Shown here piece after piece: positions 43,835-52,887 of a DNA stretch of 64,000 bases. The translations under genes were made by a program, and so were the position numbers. How positions within the stretch are numbered: the stretch's first letter is position 1; each line of letters starts with the position of its first letter. The notes under the pieces were generated by a model. That model was not told the DNA's origin, made no database searches, and was given only the letters and a program-made list of their open reading frames with translations. The DNA comes from Naegleria lovaniensis (lineage: Eukaryota > Heterolobosea > Eutetramitea > Acrasida > Naegleriidae): contig NW_025407837.1 of NCBI RefSeq assembly GCF_003324165.1, forward strand, positions 62,001-126,000, given 5' to 3'.

Positions 43835-45558
43835 TCACTTTTTCTTTCCAAACATCTTGGAGAACATTGAAGATTTTTTGGCACTTTCTGACGCTTCTAC
43901 ATTGGCCTCGTTGAGCGTGAGAGTAATCTTTCGAGCCTTCTCCAGCAAAGAGCGAACTAATTTTTCATCAGCAATCTTTTCTTCTGAAGAAGAGTCGTCA
44001 ATCTTGATGAAATAGGAAGCATCTTGTTTGGCCAATGCAAGAGACGTGGCTGCAGCCAACATGTCTCTATTGGGCTTTTCTCCTTCCTTGACAGAGTGCT
44101 TTTGTTTCAAACAGAGAGCTAATTGAAGACTGACTTGCGCAATATTTTTGTGATTGGGAGTGTTTGTGTAAATTGCATCAAATAGTTGAGTAGCCTGTGA
44201 GTAGAATTGTTCAGATTCTCGATATCTTCCAAGCATGAACAAACATGTTCCCATGTTGCTAAGGGTCACTCCTAATTCTTCACCAAAAAATGATGTTCCG
44301 TGCGCATTATTGACCACAAGTCCTTCTTCTCCTAATTTTTCTCCAACAACAGGGCCTCCAGTAAACATGTGAAATGCTTCTGTGAAGTATATTAACGACT
44401 GGTCGTACTTTCCCATGTCGTGATACATTAGACCCATGTTGTTAAGTACAATAACGTGCAATCTATTGGCAATCGTGTTTTTAGATTCTGGAGTTTTTGT
44501 ATCCATGTTCTTTTCCTTCATTTTCTCTTTCATTTCTTCGAAAACCTTCAGCGCATAATTATAGCTCTCTAATGCGAGAGTTATTTGCTTAGAATTGGAG
44601 TAGCACTGGGCAATGTTATTTCTTGTAATTGCGTGGTGAATTCGTTGATCGTTTGAATTCAATGGGTTCACTGATTCTCCGAAATTATTTTTTGTAGTAG
44701 CCGAATTCTCAATTGGTGACTTCTTTTCCAATTCTTCAAGTGCCATTACAAGATTTCCTCTTTCAGTAGCACTTCTTTCAAACCATTTGGTGGCTGTGAA
44801 AAAATCTTTTCTGTTCTCCATGAAATACAAGCCTACGTTATTGTAAAGTGTTCCTCTCCACAGTTGAAGCTCCAATAATTTTCTCTTGTCATCTTTGGGT
44901 ACTGTGGTAGTGTTATTGAGATATGCATAGTATTGGTCATACAATTGTTCAGCTTGTGTGTAAAATTTCATAGAATCCTTAGAGGTATATACGAGTGGCG
45001 CTGTTGTTCCTGTTGATGGCGATGGAGCCTTCAATCCAAGCTTTGCAAGTGTTGGGGCCACAATACCAGACTTTGCCATGTATCTGAGCGTCTCTGCAAA
45101 ATTGTTCAGTCCAACAGCAAGGGCCAAAAGATTCTCTACAGTATCCACTGAATCACTGTTTTTGATATCTCTGTTTAACATTTGATATTTATCAAAGATG
45201 GTGAAAGCCTTGAGAAATAATTCGTAGCTCTTTAGGTATTGTTTGTTTTCGAATTCATTGAATCCTTCTTTAAATAAATTTTAGCTTGTTGGATTTCCTT
45301 CTCTTGTTGAATTGTTGATTTCTGTTGTGATACATCGCGCTGATAATTTAAAGTTGAAAAATTCTTGTGTCTGGCCTCTCCGAGAACACAAATATTCATT
45401 AAATTACTTTTTTCACTCCGAGTATTGAATATGGTATTATTGAGAGTATATGGAATTTTACAGACCAGTGATGATGATGATGATATTAATGTACCACAAC
45501 TCATCCGGCTGTTGTTGCTACAATTAAAAGCTCTCAATCCTCTCAATGCTTTGCTCAT
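43835..45558 (-). CDS. TPR-repeat protein with Arg-rich N-terminus, one frameshift
   Basis: The N-terminal frame starts at ATG 45558 (after seven A) and stops near 45232; the second frame runs to 43835. One A missing in the TTAAAGAAGG stretch near 45270 explains the break: the frames join as IYLKEGFNEFENKQYLKSYELFLKAF, a first TPR-like helix pair. With it the protein is 574 residues. The N-terminus (KALRGLRAFNCSNNSR) is basic without acidic residues and may be a mitochondrial presequence. The core has repeated TPR pairs: YNNVGLYFMENRKDFFTATKWFERS, TRNNIAQCYSNSKQITLALESYNYALKVFEE, LNNMGLMYHDMGKYDQSLIYFTEAF and LSNMGTCLFMLGRYRESEQFYSQAT. The C-terminus is Ser/Lys-rich. It is a candidate mitochondrial scaffold; no more specific family. 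Confidence 0.7.
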
Positions 45559-45774
45559 TTTTTTATTTCTCAACTTTGAAGTGTAGAAGATCTACTCTTC
45601 AACAAGTTGTCTTTTGCCAAAAGCAAATTTAACAATTTTATAACCTACATCGATCCAAGACTTTATGTCTTTGAGGATTCTTAATTTCGGCTCCTTAAGA
45701 TCTCGAAAATAGGAGCCTCAGCTGTGCTAACACAAAAACTACCAAAAAAGAATCTCCAAAGTCAACCTAAAAAA

Positions 45775-46266
45775 ATGCTCAGCAGAATCTTGAGAAGCGC
45801 AAAGAGAGTCTTGCCAAGAAGAGGACATGATGCTCACCATGATGACCATGGTCATCATCATCACGAGGTAGGTTCCATATGGGATGAGAATGGATGTATT
45901 TTGAGGATCCTTTTGGTATTTACTTGCCGTACTTTTCATGATGGTTTAAAAATTACATGTTGTTGTGTGGTTTAATCTACTTTTTGAATGGTTGTAACAA
46001 TAATTCATCTAGTTGGTCATGTTTACCAGTAAGTATTATATTCTTCTCCTCTATGAAGAGTGATTAAATAATTATTAATCTTCATCCTGAATATCAACTC
46101 TCTGGTCAACTATGAATCATCATCATGAAAAACAACAACAACAACAGATGGACCACCAAAGAAATCTACCGTCCTTGGAATGATGGCTTTCATGATGGGA
46201 GGTCCTATTTCATTCACCTTCTTGTGGTGGTGGACCTATGTTGGAAGCAAACTCTCTCAAAAGTAA
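45775..46266 (+). CDS. Small mitochondrial membrane protein, with a 16-nt microexon
   Basis: Predicted exons 45775-45867, 46013-46028 and 46148-46266, joined by introns of 145 and 119 nt (donors GTAGGT and GTAAGT, acceptors ...CTAG and ...CAACAG). All phases agree only if the 16-nt middle exon is used; joining exon 1 straight to exon 3 stops the frame. The 75-residue product starts with an Arg/Lys-rich MLSRILRSAKRVLPRRG presequence, has a His-rich stretch (HDAHHDDHGHHHH), then GPPKKSTVLGMMAFMMGGPISF and a Trp triplet before a YVGSKLSQK tail. One hydrophobic segment (about 48-65) makes it a likely inner-membrane protein, possibly a respiratory-complex accessory subunit; the subunit identity is not resolved. 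Confidence 0.6.
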
Positions 46267-46612
46267 AATTGTTGTTTGAGTAATCCTAATACAACAATAA
46301 CATCTTCTCGCTTGTATCTCTCTAATGGGACACATCTAGTTGTAGCACACATGTAATTACACTTTATTTTGGAATTTGAAAAGCTAATAAAACACATTGT
46401 TGATGGTAACAAATGTATCTTGTTTTAGAGTTGTATCATCATAAAGGACAGGATTCACACAAGCATTGTGGTTGGTTGGATCCTTTTGGCCACAAACAAC
46501 AAGCATGTGCATTACATTAGGAGAGTTGATATTCAATATCACACGACTAGTCTCGTTGCTCGAATTTGCACATTGAATTCTTCTTTTATTATTATTATTG
46601 CTTCTCAAAAAA
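46267..46612. other. Intergenic, promoter side of the Elp5 candidate
   Basis: About 350 bp with no supported frame. A short run of TTATTATTATT lies shortly upstream of the ATG at 46613. Confidence 0.5.
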
Positions 46613-48202
46613 ATGTTTCTTCAACAACTGCTTCTCCATTCCGAACAATATCCAAACCTCCTCTTGTTCGGGAATTGTAATAGTAAATATTATATGCAAT
46701 TCTTGTTGAATAAGATCGTGAAAAGAGTGATTAGTGCTGCTTCTTTTAATCCGTTGGAGGAGAATGCACTGTTTTTGCATTCGGATGAACACAGTGATGA
46801 CGAAAATGCTAGTAACAACAATGAGGTGATGAGCACTAAATTATCATCAAACAAACTCTCCGAAGATGATATACTAAAAAGTCAAAGACAAGAAGAAATT
46901 AGATTGCTTTTCATTGATGGAGGAGATTATAAACAACAAATTCCGAAAAGGCTTCAATCTGATTTGGACCGATGTAATGCTCAGTTGAAGAAAAAGAAGA
47001 CTAAAGGAGGAGATGACAATACATCAGAGAAGGAAAGCGATGATAAATTGATCATGCGCTTGGATGCAACAGAATTTGAAAAGATTAACGAACTGTACAA
47101 ACATATTACAACATTATTGTCTACCATTTGGGCTGTAGATTCCGATAGCTCAAAGGAAGCAAGAAAACGAAAGAAAGTTATTGTGATCATTAATTCACTA
47201 AGTGCTCTTGGTGTTTGGTTTGGAGAGAGCCAAGCATTTCAATTGGTTCACAAACTTTTGCAATTATCAACTGCTTCAGAAAACAGAGCAAAAGTCTGTT
47301 CTGTGGTGAGCATAGTGCATACAGATACTCATTCTAGCTCAGTAGTGGAGCAATACAAATTGCATGCTCAAGGAATTGTCTCATTAGTTGCATCTGACGA
47401 CATGGATGCAGAAGAAACGTTCTACTTCCCTGTAGCTGGAGGCTCCAAAACGAAAAAACAAGGAGACGAAGAATCGTCGTCTGCCCAAGATGAAGATGAA
47501 GTGGAAGAGAAAATCCTGAATATTGCTGCAGTAGATTTTAGATGTGACATTTACAGTTTAAGGCCTGGTGGAAAGTTGTTGTTTAATGACGAATATTACA
47601 AAGTGAATTCAACATCTGAAGACGAAGGAGCAATGGTTCATGTCAAACATCCATTCATTCCAAAGAGGCAAAAGAAAAACAAGACCAAGATTGATGTCGA
47701 AGAAGATGAAGAAGAAGACAAGCCAAAGATCGCCTCAACAGATTCAATGCAGCCCGTGTCATCTTCCGGAGTTACAATTAAGCGCAAGGTTGGAGAAAGA
47801 CGACATATTACCATTGGAGGAGAAGCGGAGACAGATCATGTTCATGGAGCAGGTTGTTCCCATGAGCACGAAACCACAAGCTCTATCAAGAAGAAACCAA
47901 CAACAGGAACCACCTTTTTGGGTGCTTTCGAAGAAAGAGAGAAGGAAAAGCACAGACAAGAAAGAATGGATCGACCCATGTCCAAGGATGACATTGAGAA
48001 ACAAGTCACTTTCAAAATCGGCCTTACAGAAAAGGAAAAGAGAGCTAGGGAAGCTCTTGAACTGCCTTACATGAAAGATGGATTAATGAATCAATCGAAC
48101 AAAACTCCACAAGAGCAGCGTCAACAAAAGCAAGGTTTTATTATTGTCGATTCAGATGATGAATATGAGGCTGAAGATCCAGATGATGATCTGGAACTCT
48201 AA
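46613..48202 (+). CDS. ELP5: Elongator complex subunit 5 candidate
   Basis: 529 residues from the ATG at 46613 (the frame opens at a TTG 15 nt earlier; the ATG after six A is preferred). Elp5 pairs with Elp4 and Elp6 in the ring that helps tRNA wobble-uridine modification. A RecA-like core is suggested by the strand VIVIINSLSALG, then the strand VCSVVSIVHTDTHSSSVV and the segment VDFRCDIYSLRPGGKLLFNDEYYKV, which fits the xRRxSGKVxxExxY element. The C-terminal signature is the best evidence: TFKIGLTEKEKRAREALELPYM and an acidic end, EDPDDDLEL, both matching Elp5. Long acidic and His-rich linkers separate these. Elp6 was considered but lacks this tail. Confidence 0.65.
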   Translation: MFLQQLLLHSEQYPNLLLFGNCNSKYYMQFLLNKIVKRVISAASFNPLEENALFLHSDEHSDDENASNNNEVMSTKLSSNKLSEDDILKSQRQEEIRLLFIDGGDYKQQIPKRLQSDLDRCNAQLKKKKTKGGDDNTSEKESDDKLIMRLDATEFEKINELYKHITTLLSTIWAVDSDSSKEARKRKKVIVIINSLSALGVWFGESQAFQLVHKLLQLSTASENRAKVCSVVSIVHTDTHSSSVVEQYKLHAQGIVSLVASDDMDAEETFYFPVAGGSKTKKQGDEESSSAQDEDEVEEKILNIAAVDFRCDIYSLRPGGKLLFNDEYYKVNSTSEDEGAMVHVKHPFIPKRQKKNKTKIDVEEDEEEDKPKIASTDSMQPVSSSGVTIKRKVGERRHITIGGEAETDHVHGAGCSHEHETTSSIKKKPTTGTTFLGAFEEREKEKHRQERMDRPMSKDDIEKQVTFKIGLTEKEKRAREALELPYMKDGLMNQSNKTPQEQRQQKQGFIIVDSDDEYEAEDPDDDLEL

Positions 48203-48364
48203 TTTTGAATTAAAGAGTCATAGAATACATGCAAAATACACTTTCAAGACGCAACAGTTAGGAGATACAAGTATGATAATTGTAAGCAATTTGTAAGAAG
48301 ATGTCTCACACGACCATTTGATGACAATGATGTTATGTGTGAGAATTGCCACAAAAGGCTCGTC

Positions 48365-48760
48365 TTACACCAAACAATATCTTCTTGGTGTAATCACTGG
48401 TGGCGACGCAAAGTCACATTTAACATCTTGAGAAGCATAGCAACAGCTGTAGAGACCCTGTTTCGAGTGATAAGACGTCCATTCACCAGAAGAAAGTTTG
48501 GCAGTGACTTTCTTTTCAATTTGCTCCAACGCATGCTTCTTTTCCTTCACATGAGAATTGAAAAGTTTCCTTCTGGTTTCTCCAATCCGAATGACCTCTC
48601 GTCTCTCTTCCGTTTTATAATAGATGGGCTCCTCTTGTTTTGGTGGCATGAGTGGTTGGTCATTAGAAATTGGCATTGCTGACATTTTCCTGTTATTGGT
48701 TGGAAGTTGTTGTTGAACAAAATCCAGAAAATTAGTGGATGATCTCGTTATTCGGCTCAT
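48365..48760 (-). CDS. Hypothetical protein, 131 residues
   Basis: ATG at 48760, no intron. A polar, basic protein with a helix RKLFNSHVKEKKHALEQIEKKV in the middle and a Cys-bearing C-terminus (GLYSCCYASQDVKCDF). I do not recognise it. It is tail-to-tail with the Elp5 candidate (162 bp) and lies upstream of the actin region. Confidence 0.45.
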   Translation of the reverse strand: MSRITRSSTNFLDFVQQQLPTNNRKMSAMPISNDQPLMPPKQEEPIYYKTEERREVIRIGETRRKLFNSHVKEKKHALEQIEKKVTAKLSSGEWTSYHSKQGLYSCCYASQDVKCDFASPPVITPRRYCLV

Positions 48761-49528
48761 GTTGTTGAGATTGAAATAGAAATATTGGGACGAGAGAAAG
48801 TAGCAATCAGTTCAGAACAGCAATGTAGAAAAGCCGAATCGTTTTTGTGTGTTTGAAAAAACTGAGAATGTTACAATCACAGCCAAGTCGTTAGAGTGTC
48901 ACAAACGAGTGTTGTAGTTGAAGGAGAAGGATATGAGTGTTATCTTGCGATTCACAAATGGGTGTTTTTTTATACTTGAACAAATTGGCAATCGATGGCA
49001 CGAAACGGATTAGGACTTTGATAAGCAATGAACATTTAGATTGTATTACCGTCACCCGTCGTGAGATAAGCGTCCAACAAGTGTACAAAATTTCCGAGCG
49101 GACACAGGAATGGAATGAGTTTACCTCCATGTCTCACTTTTTAGTGGCGTTTGGACCTAAATTTTGTGTTTTTGAAGACCACCTTAACACTGCTTATGAC
49201 CACGTTTTACATTTTCCAACGTTGTTTCTTCGTCAACAAAAAGCAAGTTGGCAAGAATATGAACAAAGTCGCCGAATGGTACAAGTCTCACACCGTTTTA
49301 TTAAAACGGAGAAAAAAGCTTGGTGAATCGTCCGGGCAACCAACTTTCTTTGACTTGATACATTGTTCAGTCTATTCCTATAAATAGAGCTTAGGAGTTG
49401 AGAAAAATTCTTTGTAGGACCGAAAGTTGAGTGCATAAAAATATCTACTTAGTGTTCCCTTAATTCAAAACATTTACCACTTGTTGTTCCCGCTTCAAAT
49501 TTCTATCGTGTATGCTTGTCACTTGGTG
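48761..49528. other. Intergenic, far upstream of actin
   Basis: About 770 bp with short frames on both strands, none convincing. A 129-codon frame (48937-49326) has no recognisable features. It probably holds the promoter of the hypothetical gene at 48365-48760 and distal actin control sequences. Confidence 0.4.
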
Positions 49529-49979
49529 TATAAAAGGAAGAAAAGCATAAAAAAAGCTCCTTGTTGTAAAATATTCACTTCTTGCAGAAGCAGTTTAGTA
49601 TGCACGGCAAAGAACAGGGAACAGTTCAATGTCTGACAGCGTCAGAAGGTGAGTGCCACTTGACCATGTCACTTTCAAAAGATGAGCACAACGCCTCCCC
49701 CAACAACTATAGCTTCTTAAGAAATTTGATTTTTTTAAGGTAAAGTTGCAGTTCAATGAACATGGAACTTTGAGTCTTGCTGCAAATTACAGAGATTCAA
49801 GTCGTTGCTTGAGCGTTGAACGCACCTCAAAGATGATTCATACTCTATACCTCCATTTGAAAAGAACTTTAAAAGCACGAGCTGTTGGAGCCATCCTCTT
49901 TCAAAAACAACAAGAAAAAACAAGAGTTTCAAACATCGATAACAACACTCCAACGTAACAACAGCAAACAACAACAACA
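49529..49979 (+). promoter_or_regulatory. Candidate actin core promoter and 5' UTR with an intron
   Basis: A TATA-like TATAAAAG sits at 49529-49536, about 450 bp upstream of the actin ATG. Downstream, AAG-GTGAGT at 49646-49654 and a pyrimidine-rich TTTTTTTAAG ending at 49739 could form a 91-nt intron in the 5' leader. The region ends in an ACAACAACAACA-rich leader just before the ATG, typical of a highly translated mRNA. The TATA and splice signals are seen directly; their use is inferred. Confidence 0.4.
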
Positions 49980-51104
49980 ATGGATCAAGTACAATCTCTC
50001 GTCGTCGATAACGGATCTGGTATGTGCAAGGCCGGTTTCGCTGGTGAAGACGCACCTCGTTGTGTGTTCCCTTCCTTGATTGGTAGACCAAAGCAACGTT
50101 CCATCATGGTTGGTATGGGTAACAAGGATGCCTATGTTGGTGATGAAGCAATGTCGAAGAAAGGTATTCTTGCATTGAAATATCCTATCGAGCATGGTAT
50201 TGTCACTAATTGGGATGATATGGAAAAGATTTGGCATCATACCTTCTACAATGAATTGAGAGCTGCTCCTGAGGAACATCCTGTCTTACTCACTGAGGCT
50301 CCATTGAATCCAAAGGTCAACAGAGAGAAGATGACTCAAATCATGTTTGATACCTTCTCTGTTCCAGCCATGTACGTTGCTATTCAAGCTGTCTTGTCCT
50401 TGTATGCTTCTGGTCGTACCACTGGTATTGTCTTGGACTCTGGTGATGGTGTTTCACACACTGTTCCAATCTATGAAGGTTATGCGTTGCCACATGCCAT
50501 TTTGAGATTGGATTTGGCTGGTAGAGACTTGACTGATTATTTGCAAAAGATTCTCATGGAACGTGGTTATTCCTTCCATACTAGTGCTGAGAGAGAAATC
50601 GTTAGAGACATTAAGGAAAAGTTGTGTTATGTAGCATTGGATTTTGAAGGAGAAATGAAGAAGGCCTCTGATTCTTCCAGTATTGACAAGTCCTATGAAT
50701 TACCAGATGGTAATATCATTACTGTTGGTAATGAAAGATTCAGATGTCCAGAAGTGTTGTTCCAACCAAACTTCATTGGTATGGAATCTGCTGGTGTTCA
50801 TGAAACCACTTTCAACTCAATTGGTAAATGTGATATTGATATCAGAAAGGATTTGTATGCCAATGTAGTCTTGTCTGGTGGTACTACCATGTTTGAAGGT
50901 ATTGCTGACAGAATGACCAAGGAATTGACTGCTATGGCTCCTGCATCCATGAGAATTAAGGTTGTTGCTCCTCCAGAACGTAAATATTCAGTTTGGATTG
51001 GTGGATCAATTTTGGCTTCTTTGTCTACCTTCCAATCCATGTGGATCACCAAGGAAGAATATGAGGACGCCGGTCCAGGAATTGTTCATAGAAAGTGCTT
51101 CTAA
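49980..51104 (+). CDS. ACT: Actin
   Basis: 374 residues, no intron in the coding part. The sequence is conserved from [25 protein letters not shown] through the nucleotide-binding [24 protein letters not shown] and the [13 protein letters not shown] and [24 protein letters not shown] ends to HRKCF. SGDGV replaces the usual SGDGVTHTVP with Ser for Thr, a mild change. It forms the microfilaments that drive amoeboid movement; Naegleria genomes carry many actin copies. Codon choice is biased towards a small set (GGT, ATT, TTG), consistent with high expression. The gene is convergent with the SLOG-like gene 56 bp downstream. Confidence 0.97.
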   Translation: MDQVQSLVVDNGSGMCKAGFAGEDAPRCVFPSLIGRPKQRSIMVGMGNKDAYVGDEAMSKKGILALKYPIEHGIVTNWDDMEKIWHHTFYNELRAAPEEHPVLLTEAPLNPKVNREKMTQIMFDTFSVPAMYVAIQAVLSLYASGRTTGIVLDSGDGVSHTVPIYEGYALPHAILRLDLAGRDLTDYLQKILMERGYSFHTSAEREIVRDIKEKLCYVALDFEGEMKKASDSSSIDKSYELPDGNIITVGNERFRCPEVLFQPNFIGMESAGVHETTFNSIGKCDIDIRKDLYANVVLSGGTTMFEGIADRMTKELTAMAPASMRIKVVAPPERKYSVWIGGSILASLSTFQSMWITKEEYEDAGPGIVHRKCF

Positions 51105-51159
51105 GGCAGCCAGAAATTAAACCATCTTGATTACTCTTAATAACCTATCCACTGGTATT

Positions 51160-51864
51160 TCAATTATTTGTTCGAGGAGAAGGAGTTTTGTATGGCACAA
51201 CAAATTTTGGTTTAGAGTTCATAGTTATCAGTAATTGTTGGATAGCTTTTCTACCAAATGTGTCAATGCTTCTGGTACCAATGGCTGCAAATGTGTATTT
51301 TGGAGTTGGTGGGGTTGTGTCTTCCCAATCTAAATTAGTAATAATATGTTTGTTGTTCTGATTCTCTACTTTGCAGCTTGCTTGATACCATTGTTTGTCT
51401 TTCTGTGAAAACACAAACAATGGAATTTTAACACTATTGTTATGAGGAACTTCTTGCAAGGTCTGAATGAAATTAAGAGCAAACAGTTGACAACCCCAAG
51501 CAGTACCTCCATCTATTCGCACTTGGCTCTGATTATTTGATGTTTTCGGAATAAAACAAGTAGCAATGGCATAGCAACTGGTTGCATTTTGAATATTAAA
51601 CTAATTGCGACGTAGAAGATCCAACTTGTAATTATTTCTCTTCAAATAAATATTAGCTTCTTCTAATTTAGGATCAGCCTCTCGGAGCTGAATTGGGGAT
51701 AAGCATTTCACGACTGCTCCATTTACTGAGGAACAACAATGACCTGCAAAACTAATAATCTCAACCTGGCAAACTTTAACTGCAACAGACACCCACTCAA
51801 AATCAGCACCAGAAGCACCTCCGCTTACGCATAAACGCCGAGCAGAGAGTGGTTCTTTCGGCAT
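51160..51864 (-). CDS. SLOG/LOG-like nucleotide-binding protein, interrupted by one TAG
   Basis: The frame starts at ATG 51864 after an A run, meets an in-frame TAG at 51601-51603, and then continues in the same frame to a stop at 51160. Without the TAG it would be about 234 residues. The start CVSGGASGADFEWVSVAV is a Rossmann-like SGGA.GAD motif of SLOG-fold proteins (the LOG/DprA group); next come SFAGHCC, READPKLEEANIYLKR, LLRRN, NATSCYAIA and IDGGTAWGCQLF, a set found together in an uncharacterised SLOG family. These proteins often bind nucleotides in phages and microbes, which I know as family background; the function here is unassigned. The TAG lies exactly where an aromatic residue is expected (RRN-x-x). 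Either a sequencing or base error, or a real inactive copy. Confidence 0.55.
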
Positions 51865-52042
51865 TTTTTTAAATTTTCAAACCTTACGCAAGAAATCCAA
51901 CAGAACTGTTAGCTCTGTTCAATGGTAAGTATCACAACCAATATTTCTTAGATGAAAGAATAGACTAAGGGCCTTCGGTCTTATGTTAGAATTGGATTTG
52001 ATGAATATTTTTCGTTGCTTTATGTTTTAAACTCTTAAAAAA

Positions 52043-52612
52043 ATGCATTTTACGCCAACACGGAGACTTATTTCACCCTTTGATTCCTTCTTTTCTACCA
52101 ACACGCATTCGGAATCAACTTGGCAATCACAAACAAAATATAAAGCAATAGAGCCATCTGAGCCACTCTCTTTGGATGATTCCGAAATTTTGGAAACTCA
52201 AAATAATCAATCATCAGGAAATTTGGATCATACTGTTGCAAGTGTGTATTGCGAAATGTGTGGAGAAGAATTAAAGGATATGTTTGAGTATGAGCATCAT
52301 TATGAATCAGTGCATTGTCATTTATGCTCGGAATGCGAATTAATCTTTCCAAGTGCTTATCTATTGGGAGTTCATTTAGAGGAAAGCCATTCTTCCTATT
52401 TCGAAGTTTGTTTACATAAAAACAAGGATTCTAAAATGTATCAATGTTTGGTGGAGGACAAGTCGATATGTCATGAAATGTTTAAAACGAGCGAGGAACG
52501 AGATTTACACATGATTTCACATCACATGTACGAGCCTGGTTTTAGATTTGAGAAAATGGGTCGTCCTTTGAATAATTTTGGTGAAACCAGTAATGATGAA
52601 ATGTTGGAATAA
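52043..52612 (+). CDS. ZNF511: ZNF511-like C2H2 zinc-finger protein
   Basis: 189 residues, no intron, ATG after six A. The protein has three cysteine-histidine fingers: VYCEMCGEELKDMFEYEHHYESVH, CHLCSECELIFPSAYLLGVHLEESH and a third YQCLVEDKSICHEMFKTSEERDLHMISHH, followed by PGFRFEKMG. The order, the PSAYLLGVHLEESH linker, YQCLVE and the FRF(D/E)K end closely match ZNF511 of animals and fungi, except for ICH in place of CxxxF in finger three. Function in other organisms is poorly known; nucleic-acid binding is expected. No operon relations. Confidence 0.85.
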   Translation: MHFTPTRRLISPFDSFFSTNTHSESTWQSQTKYKAIEPSEPLSLDDSEILETQNNQSSGNLDHTVASVYCEMCGEELKDMFEYEHHYESVHCHLCSECELIFPSAYLLGVHLEESHSSYFEVCLHKNKDSKMYQCLVEDKSICHEMFKTSEERDLHMISHHMYEPGFRFEKMGRPLNNFGETSNDEMLE

Positions 52613-52887
52613 TTGAATGATTTTATTGAATTTTGGCATTAATTATTATTGAAAGAAACAAAATTAGAGAGAATGTTGACTTGAACATAATTATCCTAAT
52701 AATCATCGAATAGTGGTATATATGGGAAATAATGTAGGAATGAGACAAAAGTCAACAAACTATGAAAACTAGTAGAGAGTGAATTTCGAATCGTTGAGGA
52801 AGAGAATGGCTGTTGTGTGGTGGATTGTATGGTGTTGATGGATTTGGTTGTGATCGAAAACTCTCACACACTCACACATTCAACTAT

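Noticed and set aside
48937-49326. 129-codon frame upstream of actin
   Set aside because: No motif, no A-rich start, and competing frames; likely chance.
49746-49958. 70-codon frame just upstream of actin
   Set aside because: It would end 22 bp before the actin ATG, its start is a TTG, and the leader region explains it.
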